A DNA stretch of 64,000 bases from Blattamonas nauphoetae (GCA_033064195.1 JARBJD010000296.1:1-64000); one strand, 5' to 3'; positions 33,701 to 44,929 are shown, numbered from the stretch's first letter. Notes: a model not told the origin generated them from the letters alone. Numbers and translations: made by a program.

Positions 33701-36700
33701 TCCCGTTCAGCCCTTCGTTCAACAGAAGCCGTCTTGTCGTGGCTGATCTGCTTCAACCACAGCACTTCCACCGACTTCATATTTGCACAACCAAACGAGA
33801 TTCCCAGGCAGACTGTTTGCGGGATGTCCGGAAAGAAGCCAGGCTGCTCCTCGTCGTCGATCAGCAGACGTGCTTCTCGTTTCTCCATGTCCACTCGAAT
33901 TGCCGCTGTCTGTCCTGCCTTCTCGGGAATCTTGTTTGTTCCTGGTCGCTGGAATTCTCCTCCCTTCCACAGGCTTCCTTCCCACAGCATGAAATCCCCT
34001 CCAATCCCACTCTTCCAACACCCACATTGATCTTGTGTGGAATCGGCTGGGAGCGGATACCGAAGATATCCAAGACCTGGACGGAGAGCAAGAAAACGGA
34101 AGAAAATGAATGAGATGGGAAGGGAGACAAACTGAGATTCATAAATACGTCTCGCGTTGACCTGATCCTCAGCTCCCACACTCCATCCGCGATGGGGGAT
34201 GTGAATGCTGTCCTCCACTCGTTGTTCCCATGCCCAAGTTCTACGGTCTGTGTGAGATGTGACCCTTTCCACGACAGAAACTTCGGATCGATGGCATCGA
34301 GTGCTTCCGGTCCCATCCAAATCGGTGTCTGGTCCACAGCCTCATCCAGAATCTTCTTCCTGTCGATGATTGCTCGTCGTTCCAGCAGAGATGACTCATC
34401 GTTGTCCAGTCGCTTCAGCCACACCACATCCATCGATGTGTTGGCTTTGTTGAATCCAGTTGTGATCCCAAGGCACACCGTTTGTGGGATGTCGGTGAAC
34501 ACGCCAGGCTGCACCTCGTCGTCCACAAACAGCCTTGCTTCTCTCTTCTCCATGTCCACTTGAATCGCTGCTGTCTGATCCATCTGATGACATGGCTTGT
34601 TCGTTCCTTCCGCTTTGACGTAGTCTCCATCTTTGAACATCCCTCCATTCCACAGCAGGAAGTCCCCTCCAAGAGCATCCACGAACGATCCGCTCTGACG
34701 TGTCATCGCCTTTTCTGGAAGAGGATTTGCCAGAAAGCTCAGAACTGAGAAGATGAAAGAGAGAGGAGTGCAAACTGACATTCTGGGTGTCTTCGTCGGT
34801 GAGCTTGATCTTCAGCTCCCATCGTCCTTCAGGAATCGGGAAAGTGAACGCCGATCTCCACTGTTTGTTCTTCAATTTCACTTTCTGTGTGAAGGTGTGT
34901 TCAGAGAGCGAATGAACTTTGGAATCGAATGTTCGCAGTGACTTCGTTCCCATCCAAATCGGGAGACCGGCGATCGTCTTTTCGAGCATTCCTGAACTGT
35001 CATTCGGTCGCTTTCTCTTCTCTTCGTTCTCCAACAGGCTCTTCGTCTGATCCTGCAAAGCTCTGAACTGTTCGTCCTTTCGTTCCAGAAGTGACGTCTT
35101 CATTGCCAGAGCTCCCTCCAATTCCTCGTTCTTCCTCGTCAACTCATCGGTCTTTGTTGATGCATCAGTCAAAAGTCCCTCTCTCTTCTTCTGGTGTTCG
35201 TTTCGGTCCAACGACGATGTCTCACTGTGATCAATCTGCGAGAACCACAGCACTTCAACCGACTTACCTGCCGTTAGAAATCCGGTTGTGATTCCGAGGC
35301 AAACAGGGCAGGGAATGTTCGTGAAGAATCCGGGCTGTTCTTCATCGTCGATCAGAAGATAGGCACGTCTGTCTGTCATGTTCACTCGGAGGGCCACTGT
35401 CTGGTCTTTCTGAGGAACTTTGTTTTCGGGATCCTGAATGACGGAGTTCCTCTTCAACATTTTACCAAACTGGGGAATGAAGGAACCTGAGAGTTCTTTG
35501 TCATCGGTGCCGCATTGTTGTAGGGAGGCGTTGTCGGGGAGAGGAGATTTGTGGTAACCAAGCACTGAAAGAAGAAATACGAAAAGATGAAGATGAAGAG
35601 AGGGAGAAGATGAGGAATGGTGACATCAAACTTATGGCGTCATCAGGGCCTGTCCATTGTATTCTCAGCTCCCACACTCCATCAGCAATCGCATGGGTGA
35701 AAGCTGTTCTCCACTGTCTCGTCTCCAACAGTTGATCCTGGATGAGTGTCGTTGTTGTGAGTGTGTGGGCCGCTTTGTCGATTGTTTGGAGCGCCTCCGT
35801 TCCCATCCAAATCGGAAGACGGACGACGGCCTTTTCGAGGAGCATTCTTGTGTCCTCCCTTTTTCTTCTTTCGAGTGTTAATTGTTCATCTCTTTCGATT
35901 CTTCTCATCCACAGGACTTCAATTGATTGATTGTCAATCACAAATCCGGTGGTGATGGCGAGGCAGAGAGGAGAAGGGATGTCGTAGAACACACCAGGCT
36001 GTTCCTCGTTATCCACAAAAAGTCGAGCTTCTCTTTTATCCATGTTCACTCGAATCGCAGCTGTCTGCCCAACTCGATCACACTTCTTGTTTGTTCCCTC
36101 AGGCTTCATTTCTTCTCCTTGCCACAGACTGCCATCCACAAGTCGAAAAACTCCGGCGATCCCACCACGCCAAGATCCACAACTATGTTGTGTGGCATCT
36201 TCAGGAAGTGGATGTTTGATGAAGCCAAGTCCTGAAAGAATGAGAAGAAAGAAGGACACACGCACGGTATAGAACGAGATTGATGTTGTTCTGATTTTGA
36301 GTTCCCATTCGCCTTCAGCAACGGGGAATGTGAAGGCAGATCTCCAACCTGTTTCGAGTGGAATGATCTGCGTGAGGATGGAGCCATCGAGTCGGTGGCT
36401 GTTGTCGTCGAATGTTTGGAGTGCCGTGATCCCCATCCAAATTGGCATCTGATCAACGGCTGCTTCAAGGTCCTTTCGTCTCGCTTCCTTTCGTTGTCGA
36501 TCAAGAGTGATTGCTTCGTCGGGTTCGATCCTTTTCAGCCACAGCACTTCCACTGACTTTTCCTCAGCACAGCCTATCGAAATGCCAAGCCGGAGAATTT
36601 TGGGGATGTCGGTGAATATTTCTTGCTGTTCCTCCTCGTCCATGAACAATCTCGCTTCCCTTTTCTCCATGTTCACTCGAATCGTGGCTGTCTGTCCAAT

Positions 36701-39022
36701 TCTCTCGAAGTTCTCAATTATTTCTTTTGGCGCGGCTTCTTCACTTGCAAGCCATTTTCTTCCATTTCTGAGGAAGAAAGACCCACTTGATCTATCGTCA
36801 AGTTGTCCACACTCCATCTGCGTGGCATTTTCACGAAGAGGATGTCTGAGGAAGCCAAGGCCTGTTAAAGATGAGAAGAAAGAACAACACACTCACATTC
36901 CTAAAGGTACGTTCAGTTGCTCTGACCTTGAGTTCCCACTCCCCGTCACCGATTGGGAAGGTGAACGCTGTTCGCCAGGCTCGTTTATCCTCCAATGTTT
37001 TGGTGAGGAAAACGGTGGAAGCGTTGACAAAATGGAAATCTTTGTCGATATCTCGGATGGATGTCGTGCCTATCCAAATCTGGGTTCGTTTGACGGCCGA
37101 CTCGAAGAGGTCCCTTTGCAGCGTGAGTTCCCGACGCACGAGAGATTCTGTTTCATCATGTTCCAACTTCTTCAACCACATCACTTCCACACACTTGTTC
37201 GGCGTCTTCGTGAATGTGCTGATTCCGATGCAGAGCGGCGATGGGATGTCGGCGAAAATCCCCGACTGCTCTTCATCATCGATGAACAACCGCGCCTCCC
37301 GCCGCTCCAGATTCACTCGAAGAGCTGCCGTTTGACCATTTTCAACACATTTCTTGTTTGGATTGTCCGGCGAGATCTCTTTGCCCTTTCGCCACATCTG
37401 GCCATTTGAGAGGTTGAAGTGTCCCCCATCAATATCTCCGTGTGAACCACAACCATAATGTGTTGCATCTTCAGGGTAAGGGTGAGTGAGAAAGCCGATT
37501 TCTGAAGAAAAAGAAGGCAAAGATGAGAAATACTTGTGTCGAAAATGCTGGTCTCTGTCACCCGAATTCTGAATTCCCATTCGCCCCCTCCGATGGGAAA
37601 CGTCAATGCTGTTCCCAGTTCATCTAGTTCGCCGATCTGCTCGATGGTCTTTGCTGTGAGATTGTGGATTTTTGGATCGAACGTTTTGATGGAATCCATG
37701 CCCATCCAAATCTGAAGACCCCCAAATAATGCTGACAGGGAAACATTTGACTCGGTCATCAAAAGTTTGGCTTGCTCAGCCGTTCTTGTATCTGCGGCGT
37801 TTTGTTCCAGCGATGTGAACGAATCAGCATCGACCACGATCAGTCGAGTGTCGGCAATGTCGCAAATTTGGGACAAGATCAACGGGATCTGATGGGAAAG
37901 TGGGTTTGAGAGAAATGTGGTTTGTGAAAGAGCAAGAAATGCTGAGTGAAGGACTCGCTTGTTGTTCAGCGGTGTCTTCGTCGCAGAGAGACTTTCAAGT
38001 ATCCGTGACACTTCTGAAAGAAGACGAAGCATCTGTTGTTCAGTGGCATCGGAGTTTAAGCGAGGGAGAAGAAGCGGCAAGTTCTGCCACGAATCGCTTT
38101 TCACCACAGAACTCAAACTGAGGTCTTGATTCGAAAACTCACTCAATACACAGTCGATTGTCGGAAATGCTTCCTTTGGGTCATCGTCAGTGCTGCCCTC
38201 CTCCTCGCTGCTGTGACAACGATGAAGTGAAGAAAAATGATGACAGACGAGTCCTCTTGAGGATATCTACGAAGAGCAATCCGGGCAATTTCCATGAAGG
38301 CCTCGTCAACATTGCAATTGTCTTTGGAGGACGTCTCGTAGAACAGAATATTCCCTTTCGATTCGCACCATTCTTCCGCACGCTGTGTTGCAACCTAAAA
38401 TGGAGGAATGAGCATCACAAAAGAAGAGAAAGCACACAGTCCGTTGATCTTCAAGATCACTCTTGTTTCCTAGGACAATGAATGGGAAGTTTTCTGGATC
38501 GGTGGGCGATCCTTGGGCGAGGAAGTCATCCTTCCAGCTTTCCAGATTTTCGAACGTTTTGTTGGCGGTTACATCGTAGACAAGTATACACGCATCAGAG
38601 CCACGGTAGAAAGCAACGCCGAGAGATTGGAGTCGTTCAAGACCAGCTGGAAAATGACAAGAGAGGGTTGTGAAAAATTGAAGTAGAAGGATGTGTAATT
38701 GAAAAAATGAGAGATTAACACACCTGTATCCCAAATCTGCATTAGAACTTGGCGTCCATCAACCATAACTTCCTGAAGAAGAAAACATGCACGACGAATG
38801 GAGAAAAGCGCGGATGGAGACGTGATTACACAAAACAAGGGAGTAGGGAAAGACTGGAGTATGACAAGGGCTTCATACCTTGGTGACGAAATCGGGACCG
38901 GTTGTTACTTTGTATTGTTCGCTGAACTTATGATGTGCGAATTGGTTGATGATAGATGTCTTTCCAACACAAGAGTCACCAATGGCGATGATTTTCAAAA
39001 GTGCGCGTTTTTTCTGAGTCAT
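30729..39022 (-). CDS. Rab7-like GTPase fused to nine SPRY-like modules
   Basis: ATG at 39022. Rab exons: 38879-39022 ([23 protein letters not shown]), 38724-38772 ([16 protein letters not shown]), 38438-38646 ([27 protein letters not shown]), 38249-38394 (ETSSKD). A 38-nt intron (38211-38248) joins the Rab frame to an acidic linker ([18 protein letters not shown]) and a ~150-residue helical region. Nine modules follow. Each has a first half ending WR(S/T)AFTFP...GEWELKIR, a 30-130 nt intron, then a second half: LG(F/Y)[24 protein letters not shown], (V/I)[19 protein letters not shown]. These resemble B30.2/SPRY (family call inferred). Charged coiled-coil spacers separate several modules. Total roughly 2,400-2,500 residues. 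The catalytic Gln of DTAGQE is Leu. No C-terminal prenyl motif is possible on the Rab part, because it continues into the fusion. Confidence 0.82.
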
Positions 39023-39663
39023 TTGACGAGTGTCGACACCGATCCCATATTTTGGTGTTGATTCACTGTTAGAGATATTGTTGACTCCTCAATGATTTCA
39101 GAGCAGTCTGTTGTGAATGGGAATCTCTCGCCGAGTACTTTGAATCGTCCACCTCGTTGGAATCTTGTTTGTAGTTTTCGTTTTTCATTTCTCTCGTTTT
39201 CAGACCAACATCTCCTCACTTCTCGAAGTATTGCAATGTGATGATGAGGATATAATTGTTGACACACTCCGAACATTGCAGAAAGTGGCATCTGGTGTGT
39301 ATTCCTGTGTTCTTCATCGATTTGTTGTTCATTGTTGTCGATGTCGTCGATGTGTTTCAGAAAGTGGGTCGGATGACACTTTTGATGATTGGAGTCGATA
39401 TCTGTCTCCATTGTGTTGTGGAACTCACTCATCTGGACTTGTGGTCTCCTTTTCTGTTTTGTTCATTCTCGCTTTAATTTCAGGCTGAACTGACGAAATT
39501 GATTGAGATTCTTTGTTTGTGATTTTTTTGGATGTGATGATGGATGTCTTCATTCCTTGCTTTCTTGCTTTCTTTCAGATTCGAAATCGCCCTCATTCGT
39601 TCGCTCGTCGCTTTCGTCTGAAATCCCTTCTTTTGTGATCACGCAATTTGGAGATTGGTCTTC

Positions 39664-39738
39664 TTTTACAGAAACCAGGGCTCCTCTCAGAATGAGATTA
39701 GGTGTGATCAATAATAAAGTTGTTATGGGTTAGGCCTG
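39664..39738. repeat. Left terminal inverted repeat of the DIRS element
   Basis: Inverted match of 39672-39738 to 44388-44454 (shared CTCCTCTCAGAATGAG and AAAGTTGTTATGGGTTAGG). The outermost nucleotides differ from the right end, as is usual in DIRS elements. Confidence 0.9.
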
Positions 39739-39985
39739 TTCATAGAACAAACAAATGGATTCCTTCCCGGTTTGCAACCGAGACGGTAAAACAAGAGTAA
39801 AGCCGAAGTGTACAACAGAGTACGAGTTCGGACTTTGTGTTCTGAGGCGACCGCAAAACATTCCCAGATTCCACCTCTCGGTGAGCACCTGGTTCTGGTC
39901 AAAGACCGGGAGAAGAAGCAAAAAGGTAAAAGAAACTCCAATTCCCATTGGAGAAGAAAACCTGTCGTGTGGCAGAGTTGTTGAT

Positions 39986-40064
39986 GAGAGGAGCCCTGGT
40001 TTCTGTAAAAGGACCGCCCTTCCAGTAGGTCCATTACGAAACCTGGGGCTCCTCTCAGAATGAG
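39986..40064. repeat. Internal complementary region of the DIRS element
   Basis: 39986-40010 is the reverse complement of the left end (39664-39688). 40011-40064 is the reverse complement of the right end (44430-44483). The junction CTGTAAAA|GGACCGCCC is exactly the two element ends joined. Confidence 0.92.
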
Positions 40065-40135
40065 TCTTGAAAGGTACAGAGAAAAAGAATGAATGAAAGT
40101 AGAAAATACAAGCCTGAAGTGGTATTTACAGATAA

Positions 40136-41200
40136 TTAAGAGGAAGAAAGGCCGTGACCAGCTGGAAGCTGCTGCCACCAGCTTGTGGCGAGATCGGGGA
40201 CAGAGTTACCAAACAGAATGGGACAAGAGTAATGTGTTTGGAGAACTCGAGAGGTCGGTGACCAGCCGACGTGCTCTCTGATCGTCGCCTTCTTTGCTTT
40301 TCTCACTCTCACCAGGTAGCTGACACTGGCGTGCTTTATTGAGTAGGGGCGAAAAAGGAGTGGGATCCCCAGTTCGACGAGCACTGCTTCCATCAACTTG
40401 GCAAGGTGGGACTGGCGTAGCGCCCGCCCCGTCGAATAACAGATCCAAACAGAATCCTCTCTGTCGATGAACGGAAGCGTTTGATGCGTGCGTCTCCAAT
40501 TCTCCTGCATTTCTCGATGTTCAATAAGAGCCTGATAGGCGGAGAATGCCGGTGTACCTTCGTCAAAGATGTAATGGAGGCTGACATGGTCCTGTTGCTG
40601 CTTTGAGATGATGGGTAGGCCAACATATGAAGGCTGATTCGGTTGAGTTGGTTCTCCCCACTGGAGGCTCCCCCACTTTAGATGAACGATCTCCTCCCTT
40701 CGTGCACAAGAGTAAGCGAGCAAGAGAGCAAAACAACGTTGTTGGACCTGAGAAGGTGAATTGTGGGTAAACTGGTTGGCGACGGCCCAATTCAGAAGGA
40801 GGTTGATATTCCAGATGGAATCATATTTCCTCGACTTCAACTTTGTTGGGTTCTGTTTCTTCACAAGGGTGCAGAAATCCGCTAGAGGAGAGTAAGGTGA
40901 TGAGAGGTTGGCATGAATGGGAAGGAGTGATTTGGATATCTTTGTGAGGGCATCATCAGGGAACAGAGATGGTGGAGGGAACTCTTTCTTCATCTGGAGG
41001 AGAAAACCGCTAAGAACGAGGTGGATATGAGGGGTTGATGCGATATACGAAGAAGACAAATTCTTCTCTCCACAGAAATTGGCGAAATATTTCCACGAAC
41101 GCATCCATACTCCCTTCGACTTGTACCTATTCTCGTAGACCTCTGCAACGTCACCCTCCATCATCGTTGCCTGCACGACTTCTTGATAAAATCTGAGTCC
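40136..41200 (-). CDS. Tyrosine recombinase region of the DIRS element
   Basis: Carries the integrase-type catalytic layout: ARREEIVHLKW (first Arg box) near 40690, then SIKHASVSYLVRVRK and REHVGWSPTSRVLQTHY towards the C-terminus (the His-x-x-Arg region and the terminal Tyr). The open frame extends upstream through the RT region in another frame, an overlap known in DIRS elements. Predicted to integrate the circular cDNA. Confidence 0.85.
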   Translation of the reverse strand, partial: GLRFYQEVVQATMMEGDVAEVYENRYKSKGVWMRSWKYFANFCGEKNLSSSYIASTPHIHLVLSGFLLQMKKEFPPPSLFPDDALTKISKSLLPIHANLSSPYSPLADFCTLVKKQNPTKLKSRKYDSIWNINLLLNWAVANQFTHNSPSQVQQRCFALLLAYSCARREEIVHLKWGSLQWGEPTQPNQPSYVGLPIISKQQQDHVSLHYIFDEGTPAFSAYQALIEHREMQENWRRTHQTLPFIDREDSVWICYSTGRALRQSHLAKLMEAVLVELGIPLLFRPYSIKHASVSYLVRVRKAKKATIREHVGWSPTSRVLQTHYSCPILFGNSVPDLATSWWQQLPAGHGLSSS

Positions 41201-41202
41201 GT

Positions 41203-43032
41203 CTACATTTTCATTCCCAGAAGGCTTGCGCGCACCTCGCCTGGTGGAAGAGCCAATTTGCTCTTCTTCTTGTCCAGGGAACACATCTGATGATAGTCGC
41301 CCAGTATCATCCATTCCCTTTCTATTTGGAGGAGTAGTGGAGTCCAGAGTTGAGATGGCCAGTTCGGTGTGATCAGCACACCGTGCGGTTTCTCCTTCAG
41401 AATCTTCATTAGAACTCGGGGAATCAAAGCTATCGGAGGGTGAAGGAGAAGATTGGTCGTCCCGGACCAATTCACGGCAAGGCCGTCTGTTCCCGCTGCT
41501 CCTAGTTCCGCGAAGCGTGTCCAAAATTTTTTGCATTTTGCGTTCTTGTTGGACGCGAACATGTCCATCGCTGGAACGTAGTGCCATCTTTCGAATAGCT
41601 TCGTCATTGCTGCCTGATTTAGAGAGTACTCCCCCTGGGGTGGGAGTCGCGAGAGGCGATCTGCTGTCTGATTCGTCTCTCCTGGAAGATGATGAATCTC
41701 TGATAGAGTTAAGCCGATCCTCAGGATGGTCTTGAGTGTCAGTCTTGTCGCCGTCACAAGCTTTTGGCAAGCCCTCTGTTTCCTCAGGTTCCAGACAGCA
41801 GTGGTGTTGTCCGACTTGACAGCAATTGATTGTAAACGATTCTTCTGGAGGTGCGGAGACGCCCTGATGAAGGCATGGTGAATCGCCATCGTCTCCTTCC
41901 AATTGCTGGAGTGTGTTGCCTCGACCTCTGTCCAAGATCCGCTGAACATCGTCTGCCTTGCTCCGAATTGGAGAACAGCTCCCCAACCGACCGGACTTGC
42001 ATCGGTTGTGATTGTAGCTTGGACTGGTTTTGAGGCAAAGCATGTCGGTCTGTTTTTGGAAATCGACATCTTCCAAAATGTCAATTCCCCAAGGATGGAC
42101 GGGTTCAGCGTCACCTTTGCATTCCATCCTCTGAGTTTCACTGCCGAATCCTTCATCTTCTGCAATTTCACGAGGTATAAACTTGCCTCCCTGATCGAGG
42201 TGCGGAGGAAAGAGAGTCGGCCCACGAGAGCAGCTAGTTCTCTGACGGGGAATGTTTGACGAAGCAGAGATTTCGAGATTGTTGCTGAGACTGACTTGAG
42301 CAACGATACTCGCCGAGATGACGGTATTTGAATCGACTGTTGGGGTGCAGAGAGTGTCCATCCCAAGAAGGTGATGGTTTGAGTTGGGTTTAGCTGGCAT
42401 TTGTCCCAAGCCAGGTGGAAACCCAGTGAATGCAGGAAAACACATGCTTCTTTTGTATTCTTCTCCGCTTCCTCCCTTGAGGGCGAGATCAGGAGGACAT
42501 CGTCTATGTAGAACACGATTGGAATGTTCAGGCTCGTTCTGAGAGTCTTGATTGCAATCTTCATCACTTTTGAGAATAGACGCGGAGCAACCGATATTCC
42601 GAATGGCATGCCCGCGTAAGTATATGTCGTCCCGCGAAACTTGAAGCAGAGATATTTCTGAAGGTTGGGAGGGACGGTCAAGTGACTGAAGGCTGATCGA
42701 ATGTCGACTGTTGTGAAGAAACTTTCCTTGGTTGTGCATGCCAGCGCTGTTGAGATGGTTTCCATCTTGAAATGCGGGGTCAGAATTTCCGAGTTGAGTC
42801 TGCTGGCGTCCAACACCTTTCGAAACTTGCCATTGGATTTTGGAACTAGGAATGTTGGTAAGATCAGCTTCGCGTCTCCCTCCTCGATCCGACTTACCAC
42901 ACCCTCCTCCAGTTCTTGTTCCAGCAGTCGCTGGTATTCTTGTTCTTGTTCCCTGCTTCCCTTGAAGGACCGAGCTGGGTGGAGTCGAGCAAGTCTTGTT
43001 TTCGATGACTCGTCTTTCCATTCCCACTTCAC
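41203..43032 (-). CDS. Reverse transcriptase / RNase H of the DIRS element
   Basis: RT motifs in order: LPTFLVPKSNGKFRKVLDAS, VDIRSAFSHL, GMPFGISVAPRLF, FYIDDVLLISPS (catalytic YIDD) and FLGWTLS. An RNase H-like start follows (TITTDASPVGWGAVL, with KSDNTTAVWNL further on). The 5' boundary is approximate. Confidence 0.9.
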   Translation of the reverse strand: MKWEWKDESSKTRLARLHPARSFKGSREQEQEYQRLLEQELEEGVVSRIEEGDAKLILPTFLVPKSNGKFRKVLDASRLNSEILTPHFKMETISTALACTTKESFFTTVDIRSAFSHLTVPPNLQKYLCFKFRGTTYTYAGMPFGISVAPRLFSKVMKIAIKTLRTSLNIPIVFYIDDVLLISPSREEAEKNTKEACVFLHSLGFHLAWDKCQLNPTQTITFLGWTLSAPQQSIQIPSSRRVSLLKSVSATISKSLLRQTFPVRELAALVGRLSFLRTSIREASLYLVKLQKMKDSAVKLRGWNAKVTLNPSILGELTFWKMSISKNRPTCFASKPVQATITTDASPVGWGAVLQFGARQTMFSGSWTEVEATHSSNWKETMAIHHAFIRASPHLQKNRLQSIAVKSDNTTAVWNLRKQRACQKLVTATRLTLKTILRIGLTLSEIHHLPGETNQTADRLSRLPPQGEYSLNQAAMTKLFERWHYVPAMDMFASNKNAKCKKFWTRFAELGAAGTDGLAVNWSGTTNLLLHPPIALIPRVLMKILKEKPHGVLITPNWPSQLWTPLLLQIEREWMILGDYHQMCSLDKKKSKLALPPGEVRASLLGMKM

Positions 43033-43136
43033 CCCTGCCAGAACACGTTCCTTCCCTCCAATCTTCTCCCATTCGTTGACTCGCCGAAGGAGGCTGCCGG
43101 TGATTCGAGTCTGTGAATGTGGAGCTTGGCGCAGGC

Positions 43137-44369
43137 TTATCGTCCAGATTGGGTATTGGGCCGCGGTTTGTTGAAGCGAGGAGTGTTGGATTTGGCAGGG
43201 GGCACTCCTGTCCCCCTCTGAGCAAAAACCTGGCTCGAATGTTGTGGAACGAATGGAGCTGGTGATGGTGTTGGCGACGAGTGCGGTGGGAAGACTTGCT
43301 GCGCGCTTGAACCATTTGGGTTGAAGGGAAGAGAGATTTCTAGCCGTTTCGCAAAGTCCACTGCAGTATTGTCAGTGAAATACGCGGCGAGGTTGGAGCG
43401 GGTCGCCGAGTCAGCTGAGAGTATGATGCATTCTTCGATTGTATCCAATATATTGTTCCTTGGCAAGAGTTGTTCCATCTGGCGATGGAGATCGATGAGG
43501 AGAGCGACTGTTGTGAGTGAAGACTCCGTGGCTGTGGCAAGGGCTCGATTTCGTAATGTTGTGACTAATTGTCCGTCTGAAACCGAGATTATGATTGTCT
43601 GATCGATGTTGAAAAGTGACTTGGTGATCGCTGTCCTTGCCGATAGTCGATCTCGTCTATGATTTGACGCAACAGATTCGAGCCATGTTTTGTTGAATTT
43701 ATGGTCTCTTTCCTTCAGCTTTTTGAGTAAACTCGTTTTATGTGCCACGATATCACGTTCCGAAGATATAGTTTCATTTTCGCGATCGAGTTTTTGAAGT
43801 TTTTCGAGTTTGACAAGGAGTTCGTCATCTCCATGATAATGGCGATTTTTGCTTCTCTGACTAACTAGTTTCTTTCGATGTTCGTCAACACATGTTTTCT
43901 TAGGTTTAGTCTTGTGCTTCGAAGTCCTTGACCTTCTTTTGAGAGATTTATCAGCATGTCTTCGCTTCTCCTTCCTGATGGGTATGGATCCCGACGTTGA
44001 GTCTGAAGATGATGAGGTTGATTCCATGACCTCTTCAATTGCCCTTCTCCGTTCTGATTCGTGTCTCCGTTTCTTTGAACTTTTTTGACTGGATTTTTTG
44101 GGATGTTCCCATTTCTTCTTCTGGATGTACGACGCTTCGGAGGGTGACGACGATGACGAATTTGACCGTCTATGACGATCGGTCTTTGCACTGTGGTGGT
44201 GATGTCGGTGTTTGTTTCGACTTTCCCGAGAATTCTGACCCTTTTGAACGGGATGCTTATTACGTCTTAGAACTCGATCGGGGTGAAGAATTAGTGGAGA
44301 GTCAAGCACTTCAGAGTCGCTTGAACCATGAGAGGGATCCTGTTGGCTCGAATCGTTGGCTGATTGCAT
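43137..44369 (-). CDS. Gag-like region of the DIRS element
   Basis: About 410 codons from an ATG at 44369. The first half is very basic and serine-rich (RNKHRHHHHSAK, RHRRSNSSSSSPSE), followed by a helical domain (LLVKLEKLQKLDREN, LIDLHRQMEQLLPRNN) and a proline-rich tail. Position and composition fit the gag-like ORF of DIRS elements; there is no direct motif proof. Confidence 0.7.
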   Translation of the reverse strand: MQSANDSSQQDPSHGSSDSEVLDSPLILHPDRVLRRNKHPVQKGQNSRESRNKHRHHHHSAKTDRHRRSNSSSSSPSEASYIQKKKWEHPKKSSQKSSKKRRHESERRRAIEEVMESTSSSSDSTSGSIPIRKEKRRHADKSLKRRSRTSKHKTKPKKTCVDEHRKKLVSQRSKNRHYHGDDELLVKLEKLQKLDRENETISSERDIVAHKTSLLKKLKERDHKFNKTWLESVASNHRRDRLSARTAITKSLFNIDQTIIISVSDGQLVTTLRNRALATATESSLTTVALLIDLHRQMEQLLPRNNILDTIEECIILSADSATRSNLAAYFTDNTAVDFAKRLEISLPFNPNGSSAQQVFPPHSSPTPSPAPFVPQHSSQVFAQRGTGVPPAKSNTPRFNKPRPNTQSGR

Positions 44370-44387
44370 TTGTAGAATCGTATTGAC

Positions 44388-44483
44388 CAGGCCTAACCCA
44401 TAACAACTTTATTATTGATCACACCTAATCTCATTCTGAGAGGAGCCCCAGGTTTCGTAATGGACCTACTGGAAGGGCGGTCC
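44388..44483. repeat. Right terminal inverted repeat of the DIRS element
   Basis: Inverted copy of the left repeat plus an outer extension (CGTAATGGACCTACTGGAAG) that is also found inverted in the internal complementary region. Confidence 0.9.
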
Positions 44484-44929
44484 ATGTGCTGGATTGGAAT
44501 CAGTGTGTTTCATTCTGTCATCTTCTTCATTTGTTTTCAGTGTTGTTCTTGCATGGAATCACTCTTTTTCGAACCTGAAATCGTCGACTCGCTTTTTGTC
44601 AAAAACCGAGGTTTAATTGTTGCCATATTCAACAAAATCGGGAAGTCATCGCCTCCACCTGGGTGTTTTTTTTCGAGACTCGACTCCTCCTTTTTTTGAC
44701 AGATTCCTGATTGTCCCACATTCATCAAGCAGGAACTTGGGGGAAAAGTTTAGTTTTTCATTGGTTCTGGTCGCTGGATGTCAACTTGTTTTGATATGGG
44801 TTGATCACTCATTTTGTTGACAAATGATCCACAAACGTGTTTTGTGTCAACGAAGAGGGAACTGGTGACAGGCAAAAGTGAAATGTGGTTATTAGAAGTG
44901 AGTAAAATGAAAAACTACACTGTCCAGGC

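Larger units (their letters stand above)
39664..44483 (-). mobile_element. DIRS-type tyrosine-recombinase retrotransposon, looks whole
   Basis: 4,820 bp. It has gag-like, reverse transcriptase/RNase H and tyrosine recombinase regions on the minus strand, inverted terminal repeats, and an internal complementary region that contains both outer ends joined. This is the diagnostic structure of DIRS elements, which integrate without target duplication. Host sequence on either side (...GGTCTTC and ATGTGCTG...) is contiguous in paralogue A5 near 28300, so the empty site is exact and no duplication is present. All three coding regions look open; the element appears whole and recent. Confidence 0.9.

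Noticed and set aside
40136-43315. A 1059-codon minus-strand frame as one protein
   Set aside because: Its first ~600 codons overlap the reverse transcriptase in another frame and have no domain; only the C-terminal recombinase part is supported.
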